Numbered from the stretch's first letter, positions 33,106-43,004 are shown. The stretch is DNA of 64,000 bases from an uncultured Acidimicrobiales bacterium (GCA_958295755.1 OY282367.1:1430022-1494021); one strand, 5' to 3'. Numbers and translations are program-made. Notes: generated by a model not told the origin, from the sequence alone.

Positions 33106-34218
33106 ATGGCAATGCTTATCACACCCCCCTGCTATGAATGGAATATGGCCAGAACCGCAAAACCAAGCATCTCTGCAACAACAAGCATCTCTGCAACAAG
33201 TTGCTCAGAGTTTGTGCTCCATCGTGGTGATGCTATGTCTGCATATGCCCACTGGCACCAACCCGACACAATTATTTCTGATGGTGCTTATGGTTTAGGT
33301 GGCTTTCCAAGCGACCCTTACGATACATCTAGCCTTGCCGAATGGTATGCCCCCCATGTGCAGGCTTGGGCAAGCTTAGCTTCACCAGCCACCACCCTTT
33401 GGTTTTGGAATACCGAACAAGGCTGGGCTTCAGTTCATCCCCTTTTGATAAATTCAGGGTGGGTGTATGAGCAGACCATCGTGTGGGACAAAGGTCTAGG
33501 CCACACAGCTGGCAACTCTAACGGGAAAACCCTTCGCCGCTTTCCCGTCGTCACGGAAATATGCGTACTTTATTCGCGCAAACTTGAGCTACCCTCAACA
33601 AACGGCATTCTCCCCGCACAACAATGGCTCCGCTATGAGTGGCAAAGATCGGGACTAGCTCTCAGCCTAGCAAATGAGGCTTGTATGGTACGAAATGCCG
33701 CCACTCGTAAATACCTCACCTCCGATCGCCATTGGTATTTCCCACCACCCGACATGCTCGTACAAATGGCTCTTTTCGCCAACGCTCATGGAAAGCCGAC
33801 TAATCGCCCCTATTTCACTCTTGATGGAGAGAACCTGCCTACAGCAGAGGAGTGGGGGAAACTGAGATACAAGTGGAACTTTGAACATGGCGTCACAAAT
33901 GTCTGGAGCCACCCTCCCGTAAATGGGAAGGAGAGATACCGAGGCAACAGCCTGCGTTCAGCCCCCCGCATCCACAATCCTGGGTCGAACTCTGCACTCC
34001 ACCTCAATCAGAAACCGCTTGAATTCATGCGGCGGATTGTAAATGCCTGCACTGATCCTGGCGATGTTGTATGGGAGCCTTTTGGCGGACTTTGTACAGC
34101 TTCTGTAGCCGCCCTTGAGCTAGGCCGTAAAGCATATGCTGCCGAACTAGTAGAGACTTTTGCTGACATAGCAGAAAGCCGCCTGCAAGAAGCAGTCCGA
34201 CCTCTCAGAGCAGCATGA
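33106..34218 (+). CDS. DNA methyltransferase (N6-adenine or N4-cytosine, beta-class layout)
   Basis: Up to 370 residues. Catalytic motif IV appears as SDGAYG (58-63), a D-G-A-Y variant of (D/S/N)PP(Y/F). A target-recognition-like region follows. Near the C-terminus are motif X LNQKPLEFM (~300-308) and motif I EPFGGLCTAS (~324-333) with the SAM-binding FGG. This IV-then-X/I order is that of beta-class amino-methyltransferases. The nuclease gene follows 10 nt later, so it is probably the modification half of a type II system. The N-terminus includes an 18-bp tandem repeat; the real start may be MARTAKPS at 33145. Confidence 0.85.
   Translation: MAMLITPPCYEWNMARTAKPSISATTSISATSCSEFVLHRGDAMSAYAHWHQPDTIISDGAYGLGGFPSDPYDTSSLAEWYAPHVQAWASLASPATTLWFWNTEQGWASVHPLLINSGWVYEQTIVWDKGLGHTAGNSNGKTLRRFPVVTEICVLYSRKLELPSTNGILPAQQWLRYEWQRSGLALSLANEACMVRNAATRKYLTSDRHWYFPPPDMLVQMALFANAHGKPTNRPYFTLDGENLPTAEEWGKLRYKWNFEHGVTNVWSHPPVNGKERYRGNSLRSAPRIHNPGSNSALHLNQKPLEFMRRIVNACTDPGDVVWEPFGGLCTASVAALELGRKAYAAELVETFADIAESRLQEAVRPLRAA
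33166..33201 (+). repeat. Coding tandem repeat, 18 bp x 2
   Basis: AGCATCTCTGCAACAACA is followed by a second copy differing in the last bases, inside the 5' end of the methyltransferase gene. It encodes SISATT-SISATS. Confidence 0.85.
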
Positions 34219-34228
34219 ATTATCTGCC

Positions 34229-35068
34229 ATGCCAGCCACTTCTTCCGCTCCTACCCGTCTCAACCTCAATGAGGACGATCCGAAAACCAGCCTTTACCGC
34301 AGAGTGGCTGATGCAGTGCGAGCACTACCAAGCTACTTCGAATCAGATACCACAATCACAGGCATACAAGCAACTGACCTCTTTGCGCTGAATTCGGTTT
34401 TGGCCGCATCCATTGAGGTTCAGGTTGTAAAGACTCTGAACGCGATGAGGTCGGTATGGGATCCAGAAGGAAATTGGCAAACCTACTCATTCGAACGACA
34501 ATCTCAGACTTTCCCAGATGTGAGGCTGGTATCAAGAGATGGCTATTCGCTAAAGATCGCTATGGGAATAGAGCTAAAGGGTTGGTATCTCCTGTCTAAA
34601 GAGGGCGAACCCAGTCTCCGTCTGACGACCACCCCGACAGCTTGCGCCGATCACGATCTCATTACTGTTGTGCCTTGGCATCTGTCAGATGTGCTGTCTG
34701 GGACACCTATCGTAACTTCCCCTTGGGTGGAATCTGCTCGTTACGCAACTGAATACCGAAACTATTGGTGGCAAAAGATCAGGACAACCACCACAGATGT
34801 CACCATACACTCCCCAGATGAGAAGATCTCGCCCTATCCCACCAAGTCCGACATGGTAGTTGACAAACCCGTCTCGGACAAGGGAAACAACTTCGGCAGA
34901 CTGGCTAGAACAGGCATCATGGACGCATTCATCAGTGCCTCACTCAGCACAGCCGTAGCAGGAATAGAGGCAGAACACTGGATCAATTTTTTCAAAGCAT
35001 TCTCCGAGGGAAGCGATCCAGCCAGAATCAGAGAGCAAATAAAACGCAGATTCGCCAAGATGAGCTAG
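34229..35068 (+). CDS. PD-(D/E)XK nuclease, probable type II restriction endonuclease
   Basis: 279 residues without an obvious named family. A PD-(D/E)XK core is visible: FPDVRLVS with Asp97, then a hydrophobic strand and GIELKGW with Glu115 and Lys117. The spacing and the following helix-rich region fit this nuclease fold. Its position 10 nt behind a DNA methyltransferase gene makes a cognate restriction enzyme the natural reading. Recognition sequence unknown. Base composition is like the surrounding chromosome, unlike the next three genes. Confidence 0.75.
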   Translation: MPATSSAPTRLNLNEDDPKTSLYRRVADAVRALPSYFESDTTITGIQATDLFALNSVLAASIEVQVVKTLNAMRSVWDPEGNWQTYSFERQSQTFPDVRLVSRDGYSLKIAMGIELKGWYLLSKEGEPSLRLTTTPTACADHDLITVVPWHLSDVLSGTPIVTSPWVESARYATEYRNYWWQKIRTTTTDVTIHSPDEKISPYPTKSDMVVDKPVSDKGNNFGRLARTGIMDAFISASLSTAVAGIEAEHWINFFKAFSEGSDPARIREQIKRRFAKMS

Positions 35069-35108
35069 TCTAAAGATGAGGCAACCATCAGACGCATTAC
35101 AGATCTGC

Positions 35109-35135
35109 TTGACAATCTCAAACACGTATTACAAT
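35109..35135 (+). promoter_or_regulatory. Possible promoter of the GHKL-ATPase module
   Basis: TTGACA (35109-35114) and TACAAT (35130-35135) are 15 nt apart, shorter than ideal, and lie about 40 nt before the ATG of the ATPase gene. This would allow the AT-rich module to be expressed separately from the methyltransferase and nuclease genes. Confidence 0.4.
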
Positions 35136-35175
35136 ATAAAGCTATCAACAACCCAAATTGAAAGGTACTAGAGCA

Positions 35176-37137
35176 ATGCGAGACCCAATTACATCTAAGC
35201 TCATCTTTCCCGAAGGGCATGACAGCGATGGGTTTGAGAAAGCTTCGACAACGAAAGCAAAGAAGGGAAATCCTGAACCATTCACAAGAGAATTGTTGCA
35301 AAATTGTCTAGATGCCCAATTTTGTCTCGAAAGTGTAGAAGAACTGTCGCAAAGCGATAACGAAACTGCCGGCTCAGTTAAAATCACAATTTCAATACGA
35401 AATCACTCAATAGCTGATTTACCAGCACTGAACTCCTATAAGTTTGCCTTTAACCAAGCTGCTAGTCAAAGGGAAGCTGAAGGAGAGTTATCTCCTTCAG
35501 AGGAAGGAACAGTCAGACGTATACGAAGGTCCTTAGGGAAAGAGCAGGGTATGAGAGTATTATTCTGTCGAGACGATGGTCATGGCCTGAATATCAAGCG
35601 TATGACTAGAATACTTAGTGAATCAAATACATCTAAAACTCGCTCTCATGGAGGAGCTGGTTCTGTAGGTCTAGGACATCTAACTACGTTTCCTTCATCA
35701 AATCTTCGCTATGTCTGTTATGGAGGAAAATATAGAGAAGATGATCAGCTCAATACAATAGTATCAGGCCGAGCAATTCTAGCTTCACATCTAACAACGG
35801 AAGATGGCAAAAAGACTATGCATTCTCCCAATGGTACACTGGCACTTAATCTATTGCAGAGAGAAAAACTATCTGATCCGGGATTTACATATCTCACACA
35901 ACCTCCACTACTGATGGAATATGAAATGAACATGATAGGCAATTCGACTGGTTCGGTCGTAGCTGTCTGCGGATTTGACGATTTTGGTGAGGAAACATCA
36001 GATGATACTGTAGAGACTATTGCTAAAATTGCAGTATCACATTTTCTAGTAGCAATTAAAGATAACAGAATGATTATTGAAATTAATGATGAGGTAATTA
36101 ATGAGTCAGTAGCAGTTGACTCTAGTACAATAGAAGACTATCTTGATCCCGATGGTAGTTCATCAGCTAGCAAAAACAAAGGTGTCTCTTTTGCTCCAAA
36201 ACTGGTGTACAGGGCGTACACAACTCTATGCGAAGGAAAGCAACTTAAATCCGTAGGTGGTGCTACACTCCTATATCGTGCCCTTCCAAATGGAGAAAAA
36301 CCTACTCAGGTGAATATATTCAGAGATGGCATGTGGATAACAAACAAAGCCTACAAACTAAATGCAAGTAACTTCAAGGGCTTGAATCCCTTTGATGCAG
36401 TATTACTTTCTAATAAGACTGACCCCAATACTGAATTGTACGATCTCATTCGTTCTTCTGAAGGCGCAGATCATATGGAAATCGACCTAAAGTCTGATCA
36501 ACTAAAGCCTCATGAGATTAACCAACTCAAAACTTTATTAATGGAGATAGCAAAAATTTTGAAAGAAGAGGCTGGTGAAATACCAGGAGAAACATACTCT
36601 CCTCCCAGTTTTGCAGTTTTTACTGATGGAAATATCAAAAATGCTGAGATACTGCAGCGAATTCCTATTAGTCGCCAAAAAGATGAAATTGATGAAGCAT
36701 CCGCTCGAGAACCTGACTTTGAAGAAGAATTGGAACTAGATGTAGTTGGTCCTGGTCCAGGCCCAAGTCCGAATCCAGGCCCGGGTCCCAGTCCGAATCC
36801 TGGACCTCGCCCAGAACCTCCAGCGCGACCTAGAAGCGGCAAAAGAGTTGAAGTGCCTTGTTCACTTCGTCCTAATTTGGATGGAACTGGAAAAACCTTA
36901 GGGGTGCAAATTTGGATTCCAGAACATAATTATGGTGATTTAGGTGCAAGAGTCTATGCCAATCCGGGATCAGACCTAACTTGCGAAACACTGCTACCTC
37001 CACAATATCAATCTATTATTGGTGGCACCGATGCATTTGAATTGCTTATCATAAAAGATAGTCACTCATTCTATATCGAATTTGACAAACCATTTGTAGA
37101 CTCTGCTAGACTTGAAGTAGAACTAGTTGAAAGGTAG
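35176..37137 (+). CDS. GHKL-superfamily ATPase (MORC/Hsp90-like), defence-associated
   Basis: 653 residues. The N-terminal ATPase has N box TRELLQNCLDAQ (Glu39, Asn43), G1 box RDDGHGLNI (Asp134) and ATP lid GGAGSVGLGH (159-168). A Ser/Asp-rich middle region follows. A proline-glycine repeat (PGPSPNPGPGPSPNPGPRP, ~527-546) links to a C-terminal beta-rich domain. No histidine-kinase, MutL or gyrase features are seen. Related GHKL ATPases are known beside restriction-modification genes, the proposed ancestors of eukaryotic MORC. The gene is AT-rich compared with its neighbours. The ATG at 35176 follows GAAAGG; TTG 35158 is also open. Confidence 0.78.
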   Translation: MRDPITSKLIFPEGHDSDGFEKASTTKAKKGNPEPFTRELLQNCLDAQFCLESVEELSQSDNETAGSVKITISIRNHSIADLPALNSYKFAFNQAASQREAEGELSPSEEGTVRRIRRSLGKEQGMRVLFCRDDGHGLNIKRMTRILSESNTSKTRSHGGAGSVGLGHLTTFPSSNLRYVCYGGKYREDDQLNTIVSGRAILASHLTTEDGKKTMHSPNGTLALNLLQREKLSDPGFTYLTQPPLLMEYEMNMIGNSTGSVVAVCGFDDFGEETSDDTVETIAKIAVSHFLVAIKDNRMIIEINDEVINESVAVDSSTIEDYLDPDGSSSASKNKGVSFAPKLVYRAYTTLCEGKQLKSVGGATLLYRALPNGEKPTQVNIFRDGMWITNKAYKLNASNFKGLNPFDAVLLSNKTDPNTELYDLIRSSEGADHMEIDLKSDQLKPHEINQLKTLLMEIAKILKEEAGEIPGETYSPPSFAVFTDGNIKNAEILQRIPISRQKDEIDEASAREPDFEEELELDVVGPGPGPSPNPGPGPSPNPGPRPEPPARPRSGKRVEVPCSLRPNLDGTGKTLGVQIWIPEHNYGDLGARVYANPGSDLTCETLLPPQYQSIIGGTDAFELLIIKDSHSFYIEFDKPFVDSARLEVELVER

Positions 37138-37141
37138 TAAT

Positions 37142-37924
37142 ATGTATCCACAATTAAGAAGCGACAGCTCCAGCATAGATTTCATTAGGGCATCATACGA
37201 AAACAGAACAAAGATGGCTAATGGCTACGCAGAGGTTACGAATATTCTGAGAGAAGCTCCTGAACTGGATGGATTAATTGAATCAAGTAAAGCAAAGTGG
37301 ATAATTGAAATTCGTGCTCCTCGGGCCCTATGGTCTAAATCCTATACTACGGACAATAGCACTTTTGAAATATTTTGGAAACAAAGCGAAGTTGGTAGCG
37401 AAGTATTTGTTCTATCTGGATTAGTTGCTACGGTGGATTTAACCATTCCTGTCCTATGCTTGAGCCCTGCTTGGTCAGAAGTTGAGGATGTATATATTCC
37501 CAAAGGAGCGTGGCTTGCTCGCGGATCAGTAGCCAGAGAAAAATCAACTTCTGCTTCAATATTGGAGTTTATTAATCAAAATGGTAATAATAACACAGAA
37601 AAATTTTCCCCAGGTAGAATGGAAATTGACGGACCAACTAGTGATTTCAAATTTTTGATTAAAGTAGCTGAGGATGTGTTTCACAATCGCGACAATCGTA
37701 TAGTGCAGAATGCTGCATTAATCGGGGCAATGTCTCGCATCCCTCGTGCTGCACAAGACTATGATGAATATTCTGAACCAATACCTTTGAGAGAAATCCG
37801 GCAAATACTGGAAGGAGCCGAGGTACCGATATGGGAATCTGATGACTTTGATGCAGCCACTGCTGCTACGACAATTGAAGAATTCAGATTCTTATATACA
37901 GAAGAATCGAATGAGGAGGACTAA
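37142..37924 (+). CDS. Uncharacterised protein of the GHKL module
   Basis: 260 residues, no family recognised. It starts MYPQLRSDSSSIDFIRASYE, has a mixed alpha/beta composition with no signal peptide or membrane span, and ends in an acidic tail (EESNEED). The sequence before the start (TTGAAAGGTAG) mirrors that before the ATPase gene, suggesting a shared design. The stop shares one base with the next ATG, behind a strong GAGGAG site, so the two are coupled. It lies in the AT-rich part of the island and is probably a dedicated partner of the ATPase. Confidence 0.7.
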   Translation: MYPQLRSDSSSIDFIRASYENRTKMANGYAEVTNILREAPELDGLIESSKAKWIIEIRAPRALWSKSYTTDNSTFEIFWKQSEVGSEVFVLSGLVATVDLTIPVLCLSPAWSEVEDVYIPKGAWLARGSVAREKSTSASILEFINQNGNNNTEKFSPGRMEIDGPTSDFKFLIKVAEDVFHNRDNRIVQNAALIGAMSRIPRAAQDYDEYSEPIPLREIRQILEGAEVPIWESDDFDAATAATTIEEFRFLYTEESNEED

Positions 37925-38785
37925 TGGTCTCCAATGAAATAGATATAGCCCATTCACAATGGCAAAAGAGCATTGTGATGAAAAAAAAATATTCATCAAG
38001 CCCTTCCTGAAGATGCACTTATTGCCCAATTTAAACTTGCCAGAGCAGTGGAAGATGGCTCTTTAGCTTTGGCAGATGCTATTTCTCAAAGACTTGGTAT
38101 TCAAGATAACGGCGAGAGATTTGGTATCCCACGGATGCACAAAATTCTGACCCCAAAGGAAGCAAATAACCCAGACCCTCAAACCGAAAGAACTATCGCT
38201 GAGACTCTTTCCTTTATCACTCCTACCGAAGCATTAAGACCAGCTTTTTGGGCTGTTGCTTATATCATATGGATGCGTGATAGATATCTTGGAGATGACT
38301 GGGCAAAAAGTCTAGTCATGCAAAATGATGAAAGAACTGCCACGAGAGTGTGTTATCAATTAGGTGGTGTAAGACACTATGCTGGGAGTTCCTCTGTATT
38401 CATCGGCTGTCCCATCTCTAGAGCATACTGGCGTACACGCTTCAGCAAGCGAGTCGCTGAATATTCTGAAGAAAGAATTACTTCTGAAGAAGTCCATATG
38501 GCCATCAGCGGATTCTCCATATGGGATGTACTTGTACGTGGCATTGTCAAAAATGTGGCAGTTCTGAATGACTCTAGGTCTCAAGCTGCCATGTGCGTTC
38601 ACTTTAATGAAATTATTAATTCAGATGGTAGACCACCAAATAAATATCATGCCAGAGTAGTAATGCGTGCTCTGGCTCAATTAAGCACTTCCTACAACTT
38701 GGCAATCATACCTTTCGAAAGCATGCTAAATATCTGTCGCGAGGCAAGCGCAAAATGGCATCGAGAACAGGATAATCAATTATGA
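37924..38785 (+). pseudogene. Frameshifted fifth gene of the island (off-phase or pseudogene)
   Basis: An ATG at 37924, coupled to the previous stop and preceded by GAGGAG, opens a frame that ends after 28 codons at 38010. Within it is a run of nine A (37981-37989). Shifting by one base there joins an open frame running to 38785 with LPEDALIAQFKLARAVEDGS immediately after the run. The repaired product is ~286 residues, with LSFITPTEALRPAFWAVAY in the middle. This recalls DUF6339-like proteins, a weak resemblance only. Without the shift, translation could restart only at GTG 38048. The A-run suggests phase variation, transcriptional slippage or a sequencing error. Confidence 0.7.
37981..37989 (+). 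repeat. Homopolymer A9 at the frame break
   Basis: Nine consecutive A follow GATG, near codon 20 of the fifth island gene. Eight A (or eleven) would restore a continuous frame to 38785. Confidence 0.9.
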
Positions 38786-38845
38786 GAAAATCACTGATCT
38801 GCTTGTTTTCCTGTCGTCTCTTAACAGTTTGCATGAAATGAATCA

Positions 38846-39631
38846 TCAATAGAAATTCATATCACTGCCGCGGAGGAAGGCGGTTAGGTGGATGTTGGCG
38901 GTTTGGGCTAGGGCTACTGCTAGGGCTGAGGGGGCACTTACGGCGGCTATGGTGGGGAAGCCTGCGGCCCAGGCTTTTTGTAAGATTTCGAAGGAGGCTC
39001 TGCCGCTTACGAAGAGGCATAGGTCGGAGGCGGGGAGGTTGCCGTCTAGGAGCATTCTGCCTACTACTTTGTCTACAGCGTTGTGGCGGCCTATGTCTTC
39101 TCGCACTATGAGCGGGTCGCCGTTGAGGTCGCAAGCGGCGGCGGCGTGGACTCCGCCAGTTTTCTCAAAGAGGGTTTGCAGGGGGCGCACTTTGTCGGGA
39201 ATAGTTGCTAGAACATCCGAAGAGAATTTGCGGGGGTTATCCAGTGGGCGCAGATGTTCCAAGAGTTGTTGGATGCTCTCGGCCCCGCAGATGCCGCAGG
39301 AGGAAGTAGTGGTGCCAAGCCTGGGAGTTGGCTCTGGAGCATCGCCTGCTGTCTCGACCGTCACGATGTTGAACTCGGTTTCTGTGGCGGGGGCATCGGC
39401 ACAATAGCGGATAGAGGCAACTGAACCGCCTCGTAGCAGACCTTCGGCATGGCAGAAGCCGGCTACCAACTCGAAATCGTGCCCGGGAGTGCGCATGGTG
39501 GTGGAAATCCGCACATCACCGATGCGAATCTCTAGGGGCTCTTCTACCGCAACACGATCTGTGACCCGCTTAGTCACTCCATCTTCGCCGATATGTTCGG
39601 CAAAGACCTGCTTTGATTGTGCCTCAGCCAC
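38846..39631 (-). CDS. fdhD: FdhD formate dehydrogenase sulfurtransferase
   Basis: ~261 residues. FdhD passes sulfur to the molybdenum/tungsten bis-MGD cofactor of formate dehydrogenases. Family motifs are RVTDRVAVEEPLEIRI, TPGHDFELVAGF, the redox motif SSCGICGAES (C-x2-C), REDIGRHNAVDKVVG and FVSGRASFEIL. The GTG at 39631 is chosen because TACGAT lies 6 nt upstream and family homology begins soon after. An ATG at 39694 would overlap the divergent gene. No formate dehydrogenase gene is in the window; the selenocysteine tRNA at 0.3 kb fits a selenium-dependent one elsewhere. Confidence 0.9.
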   Translation of the reverse strand: MAEAQSKQVFAEHIGEDGVTKRVTDRVAVEEPLEIRIGDVRISTTMRTPGHDFELVAGFCHAEGLLRGGSVASIRYCADAPATETEFNIVTVETAGDAPEPTPRLGTTTSSCGICGAESIQQLLEHLRPLDNPRKFSSDVLATIPDKVRPLQTLFEKTGGVHAAAACDLNGDPLIVREDIGRHNAVDKVVGRMLLDGNLPASDLCLFVSGRASFEILQKAWAAGFPTIAAVSAPSALAVALAQTANIHLTAFLRGSDMNFY

Positions 39632-39637
39632 ATTTAC

Positions 39638-39665
39638 ATCGTATCTACCCGAATATCGGTAATCT
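39638..39665. promoter_or_regulatory. Divergent pair of -10 boxes between fdhD and the nitrobindin-like gene
   Basis: On the minus strand TACGAT (39638-39643) stands 6 nt before the fdhD GTG. On the plus strand TAATCT (39660-39665) stands 7 nt before the ATG at 39673. Both fit TAnnnT and would start leaderless mRNAs only ~40 bp apart. Confidence 0.4.
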
Positions 39666-39672
39666 AACTTCA

Positions 39673-40170
39673 ATGGATCCACTGCATCCAGCATGCGAAC
39701 CGCTGAACCTGCTGATAGGCACCTGGCGGGGCGAAGGGCACGGCGACTACCCAACCATTGACCCCTTTGACTACCTAGAAGAAGTCACCTTTGGACATAT
39801 CGGCAAGCCTTTTCTCACCTACTCTCAAAAAACTCGCCACCGCGACACGAACCAACCGCTCCACGCCGAATTCGGCTACTGGCGACCAATGACAGATGGC
39901 ACACTGGAAGTCATACTCGCGCACCCCACAGGCATCGCCGAGACAATCGAAGGCACTCTCTCGCTAAGCGAGAACGGCAAACTCTTAATCAAACTGACAA
40001 CCACACACATCGGCCTAACAGCCACCGCCAAAGAAGTAACTCAAGTTGCGCGCACAATCACCGCAACCCCAGAAATCCTAAATTACACGCTAGATATGGC
40101 TGCCGTTGACCACCCTCTGCAACGACACCTTGAGGCAACTTTGATCAAAGCCGACGAGTTTCAAAGTTAG
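39673..40170 (+). CDS. Nitrobindin-like haem-binding beta-barrel protein
   Basis: 165 residues of the THAP4/nitrobindin (DUF1794, FABP-like) family. The signature LNLLIGTWRGEGHGDYPTI is near residue 15, followed by FGHIGKPFLTYSQKTRH and EFGYWRPMTDGTLEVILAHPTG (opening part). Characterised members bind ferric haem in an antiparallel barrel and interact with NO or peroxynitrite. The haem-ligating His is usually near the C-terminus; a His is present in AAVDHPLQRHLEA. ATG 39673 is chosen by the upstream TAATCT and family length. Confidence 0.85.
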   Translation: MDPLHPACEPLNLLIGTWRGEGHGDYPTIDPFDYLEEVTFGHIGKPFLTYSQKTRHRDTNQPLHAEFGYWRPMTDGTLEVILAHPTGIAETIEGTLSLSENGKLLIKLTTTHIGLTATAKEVTQVARTITATPEILNYTLDMAAVDHPLQRHLEATLIKADEFQS

Positions 40171-40258
40171 GCGGGGGACGCCATGTTTATCGGGTAGCGG
40201 TTACACCAAAATAATGCCCCCCAGTGTAAAACCCCCAGACTCATGGAAGCCTGAACTC

Positions 40259-41893
<1,635 letters not shown>

Positions 41894-41897
41894 CTAT

Positions 41898-41924
41898 TTA
41901 GCACTCTCTGTATGAGACTGCTAC
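41898..41924 (-). promoter_or_regulatory. CIRCE-like heat-shock operator
   Basis: On the plus strand TTAGCACTC, nine spacer bases and GACTGCTAC match the HrcA operator TTAGCACTC-N9-GAGTGCTAA fully in the left arm and at 7 of 9 positions in the right arm. It sits 13 bp upstream of the groEL start, where CIRCE usually lies. Confidence 0.75.
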
Positions 41925-42017
41925 ATTTTACGGGTATGAGGCGCGAATTCACAACCTCTGAAAAGACACGCCCCCTTGGTTTGTTTCAAGCTCTGATATC
42001 TTGAAAGTCCGAAATGG

Positions 42018-42293
42018 TCAACCGCCGGCTACCGCGGGAACTATGGAGAGGGTGCTACCGGGGGTTATAGGGGTATCCAAACCTTGAAGGAAGCGGATGT
42101 CGTCGTCTGCTAGGAAGATATTGACGAAACGCCTCAGGCTACCGTCGTCTTCCAAGATACGTTCTGAGAAACCGGGGTAGGCGACTTCTAGGTTGTCTAA
42201 GGCATCTTTGACCGTGACACCTGTGATTTCTACTTTGCTCTCGCCAGCAGTGAGCGAGCGCAAGGTGGTGGGAATGCGAACTGTCAAACTCAT
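42018..42293 (-). CDS. MoaD/ThiS-family sulfur-carrier protein
   Basis: 91 residues of ubiquitin-like fold. It ends in ...IVPAVAGG, the C-terminal Gly-Gly that is adenylated and thiocarboxylated by a MoeB/ThiF-type enzyme. The segment FVNIFLADDDIRFLQGLDTPI (opening part) and PGSTLSIVP is typical of MoaD-like and CysO-like carriers. Which pathway it serves (molybdopterin, cysteine or other) cannot be told; no partner gene adjoins. Nearby fdhD would fit a molybdopterin role. Confidence 0.85.
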   Translation of the reverse strand: MSLTVRIPTTLRSLTAGESKVEITGVTVKDALDNLEVAYPGFSERILEDDGSLRRFVNIFLADDDIRFLQGLDTPITPGSTLSIVPAVAGG

Positions 42294-42372
42294 ATTCGAT
42301 TAATGGTATCGCCAATTTGTTGAGATAGTAATTCCAAGTGGGGCAACTACGATGCTAAAGCTGTGACGCTAC

Positions 42373-42445
42373 GCCCACTGCGATATTTAAGCCCACTGCG
42401 ATGCTTGCGGTACTATGCCCTCGTCACTATGCCCTCGTCACTATG
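42373..42445. repeat. Two short repeats upstream of the MoaD/ThiS gene
   Basis: GCCCACTGCGAT occurs at 42373-42384 and 42391-42402. CTATGCCCTCGTCA occurs twice in tandem (42413-42426, 42427-42440), and a third partial copy reaches the stop codon of the next gene at 42441. Confidence 0.85.
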
Positions 42446-43004
42446 CTGCCGGTGCTAAGCCGTCATCTCCGATTACTACGATGATGTGTGCTCTGTCGTG
42501 AGTGATGGGTGAGGGGTTGGGCAACTGCTGGATGGCACCTGGGTTTGTTACGCCTATCAAGCTTGCCACATGTCCGGCGTTTGTCAGATAATCGGGCGTG
42601 GAGAAATAGACGATCGTGGTGTTATATTGTCCATCTGCGGGGGCGTTTTGAGGAGGCAAAGTTACATAGTTGGCGGCAGCAAGGGTTGTGGTCATACGCC
42701 CTGCTGCTCCTTGAGTGTCAGTTCCATTGAAAACTTGCACCCGCACTTGCTCAGATGGCAGGGCAACAGGGTCGGGGATGGCAGTTGTAGTCGTAACAGC
42801 AGCAGGGTTGTCTGGAGTAACTTGGGCAGTTGGCTGAGCTGTAGTAGTGGGTGCTGCGTCTGTCCCGGCGACTGTCGTAGTGGTGCCTCCACTTGCGACT
42901 ACTGGAGTCTCATCGTCGGCTTCTTCCAAAGTATTGGCCAGCACGACGACACCGATGATGATGCCGATGACGACAAGTATCACTCCGCGAAATAGACGGA
43001 ACAT
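42441..43004 (-). CDS. LytR_C-domain membrane-anchored protein
   Basis: 187 residues. One N-terminal span (~6-24, LFRGVILVVIGIIIGVVVLA) is followed by a Thr/Ala-rich linker (~35-75). The C-terminal LytR_C domain follows (VRVQVFNGTDTQGAAGRMT to AHIIVVIGDDG). The catalytic LCP domain usually found with LytR_C is absent, so it is not itself a cell-wall ligase. The domain is thought to work at the envelope. A longer lipoprotein of the same kind is at 57.2 kb. Confidence 0.82.
   Translation of the reverse strand: MFRLFRGVILVVIGIIIGVVVLANTLEEADDETPVVASGGTTTTVAGTDAAPTTTAQPTAQVTPDNPAAVTTTTAIPDPVALPSEQVRVQVFNGTDTQGAAGRMTTTLAAANYVTLPPQNAPADGQYNTTIVYFSTPDYLTNAGHVASLIGVTNPGAIQQLPNPSPITHDRAHIIVVIGDDGLAPAA

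Noticed and set aside
37976..37981. UGA codons upstream of the long frame of the fifth island gene, read as possible selenocysteine
   Set aside because: In that frame there are two adjacent TGA codons with no coding sequence before them. The strong start site is in a different frame, so a frameshift at the A9 tract explains it better.
32155..38800. Defence island as an integrative element inserted at tRNA-Thr
   Set aside because: An SDR gene separates the tRNA from the island, I see no second copy of the tRNA 3' end near 38.8 kb, and there is no integrase or transposase gene.
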